The notes: generated from the letters alone by a model not told the origin. Numbered from the stretch's first letter, positions 21,811-33,618 are shown. The stretch is 64,000 nt of DNA from Massariosphaeria phaeospora (GCA_011032825.1 JAADJZ010000035.1:62001-126000), one strand, 5' to 3'. Translations and numbers: made by a program.

Positions 21811-23531
21811 ATGAGACTCCCTCACGTTGCGAGTAGTACCGCTGTCCTTTTCCCACTCGCGCTTGCCGCCCCGCTAGCCACACGCGATGCACAGCCAGAC
21901 CTTGGCCAGATATATGGCTTCAAGACGGTCTCGATGCTCTTAAAGTCCCTTTTGCATACCGTGCTTACCCGACTAGATCCCGGTGTCTTCAGACTTGATC
22001 TGGACGCCTTGCTTCGAGAAATTTACATGCGCGAATCTCCAAGTGCGCAACACGAGTGTGTCTATGCCATGTCAGTAGCTCACACGTAACAGGTACCCCT
22101 AGACTATGAAGAGCCTTCCGCAGGGCAAACGGTTATCGCTTTCATCAAAAAGGACGCCAACACTACCGGACCTACACAAGACATTCTGTACAATCCCGGG
22201 GGACCAGGCGGATCCGGGATAGGTGCATTCCTCGGGGCGCACAAAAGACTATCAGAAGCACTTGGCCCCCAGTACAACCTCGTATCCTTCGATCCGCGAG
22301 GGGTGAACAACAGTGGACCAGTGGTAGACTACTACGAATGTCTGGAAAGGGATCTAAAGAATGCTGAGCCGACCAAGCAAGCATGGTGCGCATCCAAAAT
22401 TGCGAGCGGTAAGGCCCAGTACATTGGAACGCCAGCGGTGGCGCAAGATCTTCTCCGATACATTGAGAAGCGGAACGTTGAGCTGGGTAGGTCTGCCCAA
22501 GAGGCAAGACTCTGGTACTACGGCGCCAGCTACGGTACCATGATCGGAACTACGTTTGCGGCCCTCTATCCAGACCGTGTCGGTCGCTTGGTACTCGATG
22601 GCGTGGTGAGGGCAGACCTACACTATCAAGGGCGGTGGAGTGAATATCCCCGCATGACAGAAGATATCATGGGTCAATTCGCGCCACATTGTTTGGGGGC
22701 GGGTCCGCAGGGCTGCAAGTTTTGCTGGAAGAACGACACCGTCACGAGCATCGAAGAGCGGATCCAGAAGATTTTGGGGTCACTAAAGACGGAGCCGCTT
22801 GCCTGGATGCCGGATCGGCGCCGACCAAAAGAAAAGGTATATATGACATATGACCATCTGCACCATTTTATGTTCCAGGCCACCTATCATCCAGTGTCCT
22901 ATTTCCCGTTGTTGGCATCCGTACTTCTGGATCTGGAGCGTGGTGACGCGTCGTCCCTCGGGAAGATTTCTAACCAGACCTCGAAGGGTGAGGTAGAATA
23001 TTGGCCACATCAGGCGATCTCGTGTGTCGATTCCTGGAGAACCTTCGCGGCGGCCAGCGAGAAGCGGGCAGACGATCCCGTCGTGCACTTCGACAAGATG
23101 AAGGATGCGGCAGAGTTATGCCGAAACGCCTGGTTTACCAAGTATCCACCCGCCAGCCAGCAATTCCCGGGTACGTAGAAGCTGCCGCTCTTGACCGAAC
23201 GTAAGTGACTGACAAGCCGAATAGGGTTTTCGATGACGATAACGGCCTTCCCTATCCTCTTCGTCAGTAGTGCAATGGATCCAGTAACTCCAATGCAGGG
23301 GTCAGTATAGCCACGGCCTTGTTGCACTCGCTAACAGACGGCAGGGCTCGTGCTATGTCGCAGTTCTTCCCGGGCTCGGTCGTCATGGAGCAAACCTCGA
23401 TTGGGCATTGCGCCATAAGTGGCCCTTCGAATTGCACCATCAGTCGCGTGCAGGGGTATCTATCGGGCCAGATGCCACCCATAGACGCAGTGTGCCCGGC
23501 CAAGGAGCTTCCTTTCGCGGCCGTCAACTAG
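21811..23531 (+). CDS. Secreted S33/TAP-like alpha/beta-hydrolase peptidase, five exons
   Basis: Exons inferred at 21811-21927, 21977-22042, 22093-23170, 23225-23300 and 23345-23531; introns are 49, 50, 54 and 44 bp with GT..AG ends. This model keeps one frame and gives 507 residues. Splicing restores WTPCFEKFTCANLQVPLDYE, the conserved start of this family, and DPVTPMQGARAMSQFFPGS near the end. The N-terminus MRLPHVASSTAVLFPLALAA is a signal peptide. Motifs: oxyanion loop NPGGPGGSG, nucleophile GASYG (Ser about 207), Asp in SSAMDPVTP (about 438), His in SIGHC (about 466). The last part is the TAP-like C-terminal domain. Relatives release N-terminal tripeptides or Pro-containing peptides outside the cell. 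The specificity is not readable. The second exon is only 66 bp, so automated models may miss it. Confidence 0.92.
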
Positions 23532-24420
23532 GGTGCGAGAGCGTTCAGAGGGCTTCGAGAGCATTCGGGACCGGTCGGAGGAGATAGAGGGCGTTTCGAA
23601 CCTGATACCGGATTAGCGGTAGTAACTGCTTAGAGAATCTGCATACCAATCACGCCCAGCCCCTGCCCAGTGGTGGAGGCGTGGTTTTCGTGTCGACGTT
23701 TCCATTGGCTTCGTAGGGGCGGCTAGCTGCTGTGCGGGATAGTAGTGGTTTTGTTGGACCATCGAGGGGTGCGCAGGTGGCAGGTGGTAGAACAACGACG
23801 ATCACAACTGCGAGACTCGCTGTTCCCCGCTCCGGGGGCGCCAAGAGGGCGGGGTGGACGCTAGCCCGGGCCGTCCCGCGTTCCGGTCGCAGCTTGTTTG
23901 TGCAGCGACACAATCATCAGCCTTCGCCAGGGCGATGCAACAACTCACTAATCACGGTGCCGTGCAGACAACAGCTGTCACAGATATGTTATGCTTCCTT
24001 CATGCCCGGTCACACCCGCTCACAATAACGCGTAAAGTCCCCTCGAACGGCACGAGTCCGGCTGCCCACGCTTCCCCACGCTTCCCCATCGAGTCCGCCC
24101 GCCTCTGCTGCGACCGCCGAGTGATGAGGAAGACAATCGCACCTGCCCTATCGAGAACGCCGGTTCTCCATGCCGCTCCGGGGCCTCGCGGTGGCGTGGC
24201 CCTCGACTACGCGGAGTCGTTTCGGTCGAGCACAACGCAGAACACTATGCGCCCTTACACTATAAAGATGCAAGCGTAGACTCGGCTCGACACTGGCACG
24301 AGCTGGCGTCCAGGCAAATGCCACTGCCTCCGTGCTCAGTGGAAAGTGAAACCGCTGACGGTTCGCCGTTCTGGTAAGGAGTGAGATGCGATTCTGAAAA
24401 CTAACACACAATATCCAGGC
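23532..24420. other. Convergent intergenic region
   Basis: About 890 bp between a plus-strand gene ending at 23531 and a minus-strand gene ending at 24421. Short open frames on both strands overlap each other and show no domain. No repeat or RNA gene is seen. Confidence 0.5.
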
Positions 24421-25506
24421 TCACATCTTCGCGAGCAATGCTTCTATCTGCTCCCTCTTCCACATCATGCTAATGCTCGCGTGCGTGTCCTCCTCGACTC
24501 GAAGATGCGCTCTGCCGGCCAGCCGTGCGGCTATCTGCAGCCCATGATTAACCGGGACATTACGGTCGTACTTCCCGTACCAGAGCTGTACAGGCAAGTC
24601 GGCTCGAATGTCCTCGACTCGAAATCCCCAGTCAACGCACATCGTATAGCCGTCCTGGCACATTCCGTCGTACCCCTGGGCAAACGACTCCCGACTCGCC
24701 CGCATCCACACTCTGAGGAACTCTTCGTCCTTGTAGATTGCAAGGTCCTTTGCGTGTTTTATCGCCTTCAGCTTAGATGGCTGCGTCAAAAGCCGTATCC
24801 GCTCGTCGTCACTCAGATCTATGCGGCTCCCTGGGTCCCGTTGAAAGTGCCACCGCATGAGGCTGACGGGAGCATAGCGCCATCCGACTCTGAAAAGGGG
24901 CCAGTGTGGGAAACCCGCCCCAGCAAAACTTATATCAGGTGGGCCAACCCCACAGACAACGGACACGGCTTTGAGCTTTGCGGGAGGCAGTGCCGCCGCG
25001 CACGCCAGTGCATATGGTCCGCCGCCCGATACTCCCTATCCAAAGGCACTGTCAGTAATCTGGTAGCCGACAAAACGCGCACGCGGTGCTCGTACCATTA
25101 CAGAATATGATTCCAACTCGAGATGCTCTCCGAGGCGCTCCAAATCTTTCGGGAAGTCGAGCAGTGTGCGGCCAATATGCGGGGAGCTCCAACCGTAGCC
25201 CGGTCTGTCTGTCGCAATAATTCTTGCGCCTAGTTGCAGACCCAGCTCGTGATATCTCGCCCCCTCGATCCGTGACCCTGGCAGGCCATGCAAATAGAGA
25301 ATGGCCTTTCCTGTTGGCGATCCATATTCTGCATAACCGAGTTTTCGTCCATCCGGGAGGATAAAGGTATCAGAAAACTCGTTGCCCAAAGGAGAGCGCC
25401 ACTCGGAAGGGTCATTGTTTGTCAGACGAGTTGGCATGCTGTCTGGCGGACTGGATCTAATAGGAGTCGTGAGAACATGCCAGACGTATCGAAGTAGTTC
25501 TGTCAT
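24421..25506 (-). CDS. Cytoplasmic alpha/beta hydrolase, two exons
   Basis: Exon 1 is 25096-25506 and exon 2 is 24421-25035, separated by a 60-bp intron (25036-25095). Splicing joins ESYSVM to GVSGGGPYALACAAALPPAK, completing the nucleophile elbow. The product is 341 residues without a signal peptide. Motifs: LHGLPGSR (oxyanion loop), TDRPGYGWS, GVSGG with Ser about 140, Asp in YGKYDRNVP (about 294) and His in EEDTHAS (about 322). It is a typical single-domain fungal alpha/beta hydrolase; the substrate cannot be inferred. It is transcribed towards the peptidase gene and is unlikely to be co-regulated with it. Confidence 0.9.
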
Positions 25507-25603
25507 GACGGGGCGATGGCACGGCGAAGCGGCCTTAATAACGAAAATAACTGTATGTGACTACAGCGAACTTATATACCCAATACTACGAAGGAGTCAT
25601 CAT

Positions 25604-25645
25604 GAACTCGGGCCCAAGGTTCTCCAAAACCTTGGGCCCGAGTTC
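25604..25645. repeat. Perfect 18-bp inverted repeat with 6-nt loop
   Basis: Arms at 25604-25621 and 25628-25645 are exact reverse complements, built on GAACTCGGGCCCAAGGTT, separated by CTCCAA. The repeat lies between two divergently transcribed genes, about 100 bp upstream of the hydrolase start and 350 bp upstream of the transporter start. It could be a palindromic protein-binding site, a cruciform-forming sequence or the footprint of a small transposon. Confidence 0.9.
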
Positions 25646-25992
25646 GGGGCTGTTGACGGACTATAACGGACCGCCGAAGCACCGCGGCTGAGACCTGCTC
25701 CCGATTTGTTCCGCCGCGGTTAACTTTGCTGACTGCACGAGGCGCAGTGAGTCTCGTGAAGGCAAGAGACGATCGGTCGACTACTGCACGAGTTGGGGAG
25801 CCATCTGACCTCTTTGGAGGCTCATCTGACTTGGGAGAGCACGCGCGGGATTTTCGTTCAGGCAAAGATGCGCTAAAGGTGGGGTTCGGAGTAGAATTTC
25901 AGCACAACCTGGGGTTCGACCTTTCCGACTTCATAGGTTTATCAATATCAACACTTCGTCTATTTACACCTTGCTCGCTCTGTCCGTCAAGA

Positions 25993-27232
25993 ATGTCGAA
26001 CCAGGACCTCGACGCCGCGGCACAGCACGAGACCGAACCATCATCGTCCAAGGAAAGCATATGGCGATCAGTATGGAACAACAATCGAGGAGCATGCCTT
26101 ATTCTTCTGGCTGAACTGAGCGGTGCCTCGATGGATGCCATGGCGAGATACTTGCAGCAGGGCGCCACGAAATTCCATCCATTCCAAGTACGCTGCATTG
26201 CATTGCTTCCCATAGCGAAAATCACCATGACGTATTAATTCGTTAGGTAATCGTTGCGCGAATGGGCATCACTTTCATCCTGAGCAGTCTGCACATGTGG
26301 TGGACGAAAGTGCCGGATTTCCCCCTCGGCGCGCGTAGTATACGAGGGTGGTTGATGCTGCGTGCTGCATTTGGGTTTGGAGGGCTCTATTGCTTATACT
26401 GTGAGTCATCCCCATCCACATACTACCGAAACTGACCCTGTATGTTGCAGATTCAGTACACTACCTCCCTCTAGCCGAAGCAACAGTATTCCGCTTCCTA
26501 GTCCCCATCCTCACAGCCTGGGCATGCTCCCTCGTTCTCCGCCAGCCCTTCACCCGTCAAGAGTTCATCGCTGGACTCGTATCCCTGGGCGGCGTCATCA
26601 TCATCGCGCATCCGCCCTGGCTCTTCGGCGAGGTCAACGATGACATCAAGCCTGGCAAGCCTGCGGGAATCGACAAAGTCTCGCCCGCGCAGCGCTTCCT
26701 TGCCATCGTCGTCTCCCTGGTGGGCGTGCTCGGCGCAGCGGGCGCCTACACTACGATCCGCATCATCGGCGATCGCGCGCACGCCCTCATGTCCGTGAAC
26801 TACTTCGCCCTGCTCGCAACCGTCGGGTCCACCATCGCTCTGCTCGCCATCCCAGGCATCGGGTTCCAAACCCCGCAGTCGGCCCGAGAATGGATCCTCC
26901 TGGTCTCCATGGGCGTCTTCGGCTTCGTGCTGCAGTTCCTCTTGACAGCAGGGTTGCAACTCGATAAGAGTAGCAAGGCGACGAGTATGCTGTACGTGCA
27001 GATTCTGTTCGCGCTTGGGTTCGATTGGGGTATTTGGGGCGTTATTCCGGGGACGTGGAGTCTGATTGGCGGCGCGATCGTGACGGGGAGTACGCTTTGG
27101 AGCGCGCTGCAGAAGCCGCGGGCAATGGTCGTGAAAAAGAGTGTGGTTGACGAGGAGAGCGCGTTGCTTGGTGGGCAGCTGGTGGAAGGAGGTACTGAGG
27201 TTGTGAGGAGGGTGAGTGTGGTTAGTGTATGA
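25993..27232 (+). CDS. DMT superfamily (EamA-type) membrane transporter, three exons
   Basis: Exons at 25993-26187, 26247-26400 and 26451-27232; introns of 59 and 50 bp. Removing them joins FHPFQ to VIVARMGITFILSSLHMWW and GGLYCLY to SVHYLPLAEATVFRFLVPIL. The product is 376 residues with about ten hydrophobic segments in two EamA-like halves, and hydrophilic termini (an Asp/Glu/Ser-rich head and an ESALL/VEGGTEVV tail). The ALxxVxFRFLxPIxTAxxCSLVL-type segment is typical of fungal drug/metabolite transporters of the SLC35G-like group. Located in a plasma or endomembrane; the substrate is unknown. A shorter start is not needed because the ATG at 25993 precedes the first membrane segment by about 45 residues, as in relatives. 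Confidence 0.9.
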
Positions 27233-27582
27233 AGGCGGTCCGGCGGCCCACATTCTTTAGGACCCATCAAGCTCACGTCTAATTTGCATGAACGTAGTGC
27301 CGTAGTTGTGGACCAGAAGTTTAGATGTGGCATTCAGGTGCCTAGCAACCTCGTATGTCCTTTACGGAGTAGTTTTTATCGTTAACCACCGTTAAGTACA
27401 GCCCGCAGTCACTTACCTCACATTGACTCAACACATTATACGGGGCAAAGGAGGCCACCGGCCAAGGTGAAACTGATCTCCAAACGAAGATGACGCTGCA
27501 GGTCATTACTGTGTATGATGCTGATCGACGGTCCTTGATTCAACGCACCTATTGCGAGCCAAAAAGCCGAAGAGTAAGTCTT

Positions 27583-28461
27583 CTACTGCCAGAAAACCGC
27601 ACAGGCCTCTCCAAACTCATCTTCTGCAGCCGTCGTCCTGAAGCCTCTCGGCGTGTATCGGACTCCAAGATCATCTTCTTCAAGATCCGCATTCTCGACC
27701 TCTTTTCTGCTCGCGACATCATCACCTGCAGTGCGTTCAATGGCGTCTCGCCGAGGAGCAACGTCGCCGTAACTGCAGAGCTCCCCACCAAACACGTCTT
27801 TAAGCACCATCTCCTTGTCCCAAAAGCTCAGATGAATCTTGCGCATCCGCACTGCCCACACAACGTCCGAACACAGTCCGCACGCCTCGCTTTCGTGTTT
27901 GGATGCTTGCGTCCCGACCTCCGGACCCGCCGATACGGGCACGCCTGCCAACGCGCTCGCGTCTATGGAGATGCCACTGGACACTCGGCAGCTGCGCCCG
28001 GTAGCCCGAGCATACGATGCTCCGCGCGCGATCTTCAACCCTGTAATGATGTACACTGCGTTCCCGACCAGCTTCCCTTGCAGTGCAGCTTGCACTTCCG
28101 GCCGCTGGATGCTGCGCTCGATGTACTCGTTTGTGGGCTCGATGAAGGTGGTTTGTAACTCGTTGATGTTCCATTGCGTGGCATCCCCTTTCTCATGCTC
28201 CACGCTGACGTTTCCTGAGACTGGGCTGCCTAGCTGGGCGAGAAACTGTGCTAACAGCGCTACGTTCGCTTTTTGGTGCGACTGGGTGGATAGGGTGAAG
28301 TTTTCTTTTTGCGTTGTGTAGGTTTGCGGCGTTGGTTGTAGAGGAGGGCTTAGCGGCCGGTGTGGCTCGCGTAGTGCAGTGACGATTTGACCGAGGTGGA
28401 TGAGAGTGTTGGGTACAATGTCAGTGTTGGGTAAAAGGAAGTAAGCCTTTGGTGCATGCAT
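27583..28461 (-). CDS. Fungal gasdermin-like pore-forming protein (HET-Q1/RCD-1 type)
   Basis: A single-exon gene of 292 residues from the ATG at 28461 (another ATG lies 20 codons upstream but adds a sequence unlike the family). The N-terminus AYFLLPNTDIVPNTLIHLGQ (residues 6-25), a TFIEPTNEYIERSI segment (105-118) and VYIITGLKIARG (136-147), followed by a Gly/Ala/Ser-rich membrane-hairpin-like stretch (148-185) and VVWAVRMRKIHLSFW (200-214), match what I know of fungal gasdermin-like proteins. These insert into membranes and cause regulated cell death after a short C-terminal tail is removed. Here residues about 240-292 form an acidic tail (EVENADLEEDD). The neighbouring gene encodes a subtilisin, the type of protease that activates HET-Q1. 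Lacking a search, the assignment rests on pattern plus context. Confidence 0.75.
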   Translation of the reverse strand: MHAPKAYFLLPNTDIVPNTLIHLGQIVTALREPHRPLSPPLQPTPQTYTTQKENFTLSTQSHQKANVALLAQFLAQLGSPVSGNVSVEHEKGDATQWNINELQTTFIEPTNEYIERSIQRPEVQAALQGKLVGNAVYIITGLKIARGASYARATGRSCRVSSGISIDASALAGVPVSAGPEVGTQASKHESEACGLCSDVVWAVRMRKIHLSFWDKEMVLKDVFGGELCSYGDVAPRRDAIERTAGDDVASRKEVENADLEEDDLGVRYTPRGFRTTAAEDEFGEACAVFWQ

Positions 28462-28865
28462 GGTGGGGAATTTGTGATTTAGAGAAGGATGGATGTTTAA
28501 GAGAAGCGGGGTGACGGGCATCAAAATGGCATTGGGTTGGGATGGCGTCTAGTTGATTAGACCAAACGGGGGTCTAAGGGCCGGGTGCCACGGTCTTCAG
28601 TCAGGAGAAACGGCCCCTAGAACTGGTACGACTTAATGGAAAGCCATTACGACAACCGACTTATTACGGTTCATGCACAGATCTTGAGCTGAACCGGCCT
28701 TGGACACTGGTCATGCGGTAAGCAAATCAGTATTGAGCTAACGATACACAACTGTGTGCACTTCGCCACCACGATGATACGAAGAGGGGTAGCATCGTGA
28801 CCGGTGAAGGAGCTTCCGATAATTACGTTTGTCTTGCGCGAGATAATGTTGTAACCCATTGTGCT

Positions 28866-31174
28866 TCAGGGATTTTCGCGTAACGAACATGTTACAGCAT
28901 TCCTGAAGTCAGAGATTTTCCAGTAGTTGCTAAATCTTTCGTTAATGCCAGTCCAGGGCACAAGACTTTCATAGCCTCCCACACTCTGGCTCATACCTTT
29001 GAAGATCCGGCGAATCTTCTGGTGTGGGTCGAGATGGTTGAACTGATCGTATCGCGAACCGTCGAGCTTGAGGTACAGGAGTATCACAGCAGCTAGGGAT
29101 GCAGCCATGGGCGTAGCCATAGAAGTTCCCGATGCATACTTCCACGTCCCCTGATGCCCGGGTATTGAGAGGACATTTGATGAACGAGGGGATTTTGGAA
29201 CATCTAGCCCCTCGAAATTTGGCCAAGTGGAAGGCACACTGACACCGAGAATTCCGAAGTTGTCGCAATTGAGACGCGCAGGCGGTGTAAACTCGGCAGG
29301 TTTCCCCGCGCCGTTACATGCATGTATGCAAAAGACACAGAGGTGACTCGCCGGATAAGCTATTGATCGCTGGGCTCCTGAGTTGGCGGCAGCGGCGAAG
29401 ATGAGTATACCACATTGGTAGGCTAATTTGATCCAGTCGTTGATCATTGTCTCCTCTCGGTCGATTCCAAACGACATCGAGATGATATCAACCTTCCATA
29501 CCTCTATGGCATGTTTCATTGCCTGTATCGAGTGAGCAAGCCGCAATGTAGGGCTTTTCCAGTCAAGACTGACCTGTGCAACTTTGAGTTTGAAGTACTC
29601 ATCTGTTAGGCAGGTCTCGCGCGACCGTGCGACGCGTGCGACAAAAAGACTTGATTTTGGTGCGAATTTCAAGAGCAGACCTGCATAGTGAGTTCCGTGG
29701 CCATCATCATCCCTGGGAATCCGATCATCCCGGTCTCTTTCTTCAGTCGTGAAATCTCGGTAACCCCGCTCAGACATATTATCTCGCTTCCATTTCTCTG
29801 CAATGAATGGATGATTTGCATCTATTCCAGTGTCGAGTATAGCAACCTTGATCTCGGGCGCATCGTCGTCACTTGCGTATATAGCCATGCTGGCGGAAAA
29901 GTTTTCAAATAAACTGAGCCATTGTTCAGACTCTTGATCTGTCGAGTTTCTGAGAGTTAAGATGTTAGCCAACGAAACGCATTGGTGGGGATATTGACTA
30001 ACGCTGGAGTATCTGTGCTGTCAAAGAATTGAACGTGCGCCATCTCGTTCAAGTTCTTCTCCATCTCTGGTAACAGCTTAGCAAGACGAGAATCGCGCCG
30101 GGCCCTTTCCGCAAGTTTGGAGCACTGTTCGTAGACTTTTTCAATAGAAAGATTCGTAACCGATGGCGGAAGTAGGCTCTCATGATCCAGCCCTTCTATC
30201 TCATGATGTTTCCCCGGGCAGTTCATTGTGCGAGTTTCTCGCCGCTGTACAATAACGGCTCTGAGAGACTTCTTGAACAGAAACCAGCGGTATACCATAA
30301 TCCAGTTACTTCGAGCTTGGGATTTGCGGTAAAGATAATGACTTTGCAGAGCCACATAGCTCCAAGGCCCTCCAACTTGCTTCCACCTAGTCACTGACAT
30401 CTTTGATCTTTGCCTCTTGCATGTGGTATAGTATTCCATGCATCCAGGCTCATCGAAATCCAGATCAGTCAGGGTTATTGAATCCACCTCCGACTGCATC
30501 TTGTCCAGCACTTCTCCGAATAGTCGCTTTGCTTCGTTCCAACGATATGCGCCATAGAGATCCACCGCAATCTTGTACTTTGTGGAGATGATGTCGACTT
30601 GTCCCATCCTCAAGTGTTCTTTCAGATCGAGGGCCTTTTTGCCGTAGGTGGCTGCTTCGTGTAAATGCGCTCCGGCGGAATCCGTTTTACGGCGCTCCGA
30701 GAACACTTCTCCTAATCTTGAATGGATCTCCGCGAGAGATTCTAGAATACCTAGAGTGTTCCTGGGTTCGTAGTGGTGATCGGGTACGTCTGAGCTGTTG
30801 TATGCTGTCTCAAGCAGTGATATGCCTTCCTCGTGCTTAGAAATCAACGCGTCCTCATTATCATCATCATACTGAGCTTCCAGGCTTCTAGCTAGCTCTA
30901 CACATACGCGGGTTCTTGCAACGGAAGCTGTGGAACCACTACAAATTGGCCACACTCGAAGAGTTTCTCTATGATATTCTGCGGCGTCCGTGGGTCTCCC
31001 TAAGCCAAGCAGACATTGGCCGTAGTATCCGCGAGCATCCAGCACCGATTCGTCCAAGTTCGATTTATTTTGAGTCTCGGTGATCAAATTGGAGAATATT
31101 CTAGAGGCGGACTCGAAGTTTCCGTTTTCCAGCTGGCGGATACCTTCTCGTCTCGAATCCGCTTGAGAGAGCAT
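28866..31174 (-). CDS. TPR-like/subtilisin (S8) fusion protease, HET-Q2-like
   Basis: Exons at 30003-31174, 29574-29949 and 28866-29522, with introns of 53 bp (29950-30002) and 51 bp (29523-29573); the second is in frame. The spliced product is 734 residues. Residues 1 to about 390 contain helical repeats resembling TPRs (GIRQLENGNFESASRIFSN, DARGYYGQCLLGLGRPTDAA). Residues about 420-700 form a subtilisin domain with Asp in VAILDTGID (D430), His in DDDGHGTHYAG (H475), the oxyanion Asn in AAANSGAQ and Ser in ASGTSMATP (S650). All catalytic residues are present and there is no signal peptide, so it should act in the cytosol. It lies 405 bp upstream of the gasdermin-like gene in the same orientation. 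In Podospora the HET-Q2 subtilisin cleaves the gasdermin HET-Q1; a matching role is inferred. A region near residues 260-330 is poorly repeat-like and might hide another intron. Confidence 0.85.
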
Positions 31175-31473
31175 GGTTTAAAGATCCGTAGCGAGGAGCT
31201 GTGAGGAAGCGCAGAGGAGGAGGCGTTATTATTAAACGCAAAGAGACGGAGTGCTTCAACAGCACGAAGGGCGTCTACACCATTCGCTTAAATCTGCAGC
31301 GCGGATTCGATAGCGCGGCCTGAATTTCTATAGTGGTTCATCCGATAAGGTTCACCCTGCTGTGCACCATATAGGTCGTGTGAAGTGCCGCACAACAGCT
31401 TGCGAAACGTCTGACTGTTGGGATAGGTCGGGGTAGCACGATAAGTCCCCAAAAGCCAAATTGCACTGCAATT

Positions 31474-31493
31474 TGTGTGTGTGTGTGTGTGTG
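31474..31493. repeat. (TG)n microsatellite
   Basis: Ten TG dinucleotides in the presumed shared promoter between the protease gene and the divergent membrane-protein gene. Confidence 0.95.
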
Positions 31494-31606
31494 GTCACAC
31501 CACACAGTCAGTCAACACGCACCGATGTATTCAACCTTGTCAATAAGATGTCTTTAGAGCGTATATTGGTCGTTTCCACACACCGCAGTGCCTCACCACA
31601 GCGAGA

Positions 31607-33140
31607 TTGATTGATGGTGTCTATGGAGGAATTGTGATCCGAGCCTTGCAGCATGAACAGGTAAACTACGAGCGACGTCAGTTGGGATTCTCTGATACAC
31701 TTGGAGCTGTTCTCGGTACAATCATCGGGGTGCTTGTGCTTATTTGTCTCACCATCATGTTGTGCTCCCCATCGAGGACTTCGAAACAGATCAACTACAA
31801 CAGCAGGCTCGTCCAGAAGAACAGGTCCAAGGTCAGGAACATCCAGTCGAAGGAGAAGCCAGCCTCTTTACCTTGGTCTAGGTTATGACAACACGAGATG
31901 TAATCGCGGAGCGAAAATGCGTTCAATGGCTCCTCATCCGCAGATTGGTGCTCCAGTACAATCAGTAGTCGTCGAGCTTCAGAACATTACGTCTTCAGAG
32001 CAAGCCCACGAGAACGGAATGGGAAATCCTGCACATACTGGTCCACTGGTTTCGCATCGTAACAGTCCCACCGCGGCCATCGTCGACGATAGACCGATTG
32101 GAAGCCCAGCCCCAATGGAACAAGCTGGACACAGAAATCAGACCCAGTCTAATGACACTCAAATGGATCGTGCAGAGTTGGAGGACGCTTTGGCTCGACA
32201 CGAGGTCACCTTCCCCAGTACAGCTCATATAAGACCAGAAAACAACAAACAAACACAGACGGATATATCAGAAGAGGGAAATGGCCATCCTAAAACAGCC
32301 CCGAATGTCATTTCACATAGGTCCAAGATGAAAAGTAAAGACCCAAGCTTGGCGGGTAATGAACTCACTGAGAAACAAAGCCCAACCGCAACATCCGTTC
32401 CGACCGGAATTTTGCTGGAGAAAGCACAGGGAATAGACCAGAGAAATACGGAGCAGGGTCCGAAGCAGGAACCTCAAATCTCTCGAGCTGCTCCCGATCA
32501 ATCTGATGCCACCGATAAGCCATTATCGGCGGAACTATCGGCGGAATCAGAACGACACGCCAGAGTGGGCAGATCTCCAGGATACACAGTTAGATCCGCA
32601 CAGAACGTATATCCAGGAGCTCATTTGCCGAGGAATCCTCCACAGCCAGCAATCCGATTGCAAAAAGCGCAGACCTGGTCGCACAACTTCGCTGGTCCAT
32701 CGACGGCTATGGAAGGAAATCGAGACGGGACAGACTGGCAAGATTGGACGCGAAATAGAAGCAAAGCTGCTGAGACAGCAAGCGGGCAACCTTCGAGCTC
32801 GCGCAATGGTGCAAATTCGATGGCTGAGCAAGAGACGAAGAATGACAGACCTATAACGGATCACGGCTACGATCAGAACGACAGCGTTCCTCAGCATGCG
32901 CATCCCACGCCGACTATCTCGACGGCCAACGAAGTCGTTGCAACCCCAAATACACAAGTGAACGAAGAAACCCCGCCACCTAAGCCAGCCAGAACTAAGA
33001 GGAGAAATCGAGGGCCCCCAAAACCAATTGATGACAAAACGATGAGGGAGGTTGCGAAGAAAAGACTTTACGTACGTGCCTGGCTTTTCTCACATTACCA
33101 GTATGACTGTTGCAAATCGCAAAGTACGCAAATAAGCTGA
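31607..33140 (+). CDS. Hypothetical single-pass membrane protein with long disordered tail
   Basis: The first open segment (31607-31888) encodes a short lumenal part and one hydrophobic helix, LGAVLGTIIGVLVLICLTIM, followed by basic residues. The second (about 31944-33140, frame shifted) encodes some 390 residues of low-complexity, hydrophilic sequence rich in Gln, Asn, Ser and Pro, ending in a PPPKPARTKRRNRGPPKP stretch with PxxP motifs. An intron must join them. GT at 31832 with AG at 31943 (112 bp) keeps the frame, but I cannot exclude other sites, and the last 30 codons may also contain an intron. No family is recognised. It diverges from the protease gene across 432 bp and could share regulation with it. 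The gene 5' end may lie farther upstream. Confidence 0.5.
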
Positions 33141-33618
33141 CGATCTTCAAAGGGTGACGACTAAGACCTGCCATCGATAGAAGCAGAGTAGGAAATGTGG
33201 TGCAGGAACGGGGAGGCCCTTGGACCCAAAACTTCAGTTTCCAGACTCTTGTCATTTCTATACGCAGAAAACGGGGGTACAAGAGGTATTTTTGGTAATT
33301 TTAGATGATCGTACTCTGTACACAAGGCTGATGCAGGATGGCGCGAGTGAACCCAAAGACGAAAGGCGAGAGTTGGCTCCGGCGCAAAATCTGCGACCTG
33401 GAGAGCTAGTCGATTTTGGGACTAGCTGCATCCCCGCTTATCGTCGACCGTGAACAAACAACATAGCTGCGGCGCCTCGATAATCATGCGGATGTTTGCC
33501 GTTTCATGTCGGCCCAGTGCTTTTGATGACGACACGTTGGCCGCCCGAAATAACAATGCAGTAGCTACCTAGGTACTGCCGATCGAACTACTCCACCTCT
33601 ATTTCCACTCAGCTCCAA
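33141..33618. other. Convergent intergenic region
   Basis: About 480 bp between the 3' ends of a plus-strand and a minus-strand gene. A 77-codon open frame at 33220 has no supporting feature. Nothing else is seen. Confidence 0.5.

Noticed and set aside
24481..25110. 209-codon plus-strand open frame
   Set aside because: Antisense to the two-exon alpha/beta hydrolase.
26498..27253. 251-codon minus-strand open frame
   Set aside because: Antisense to the transporter; the composition is that of a complement of hydrophobic codons.
27490..28158. 222-codon plus-strand open frame
   Set aside because: Antisense to the gasdermin-like gene, whose reading frame carries the family motifs.
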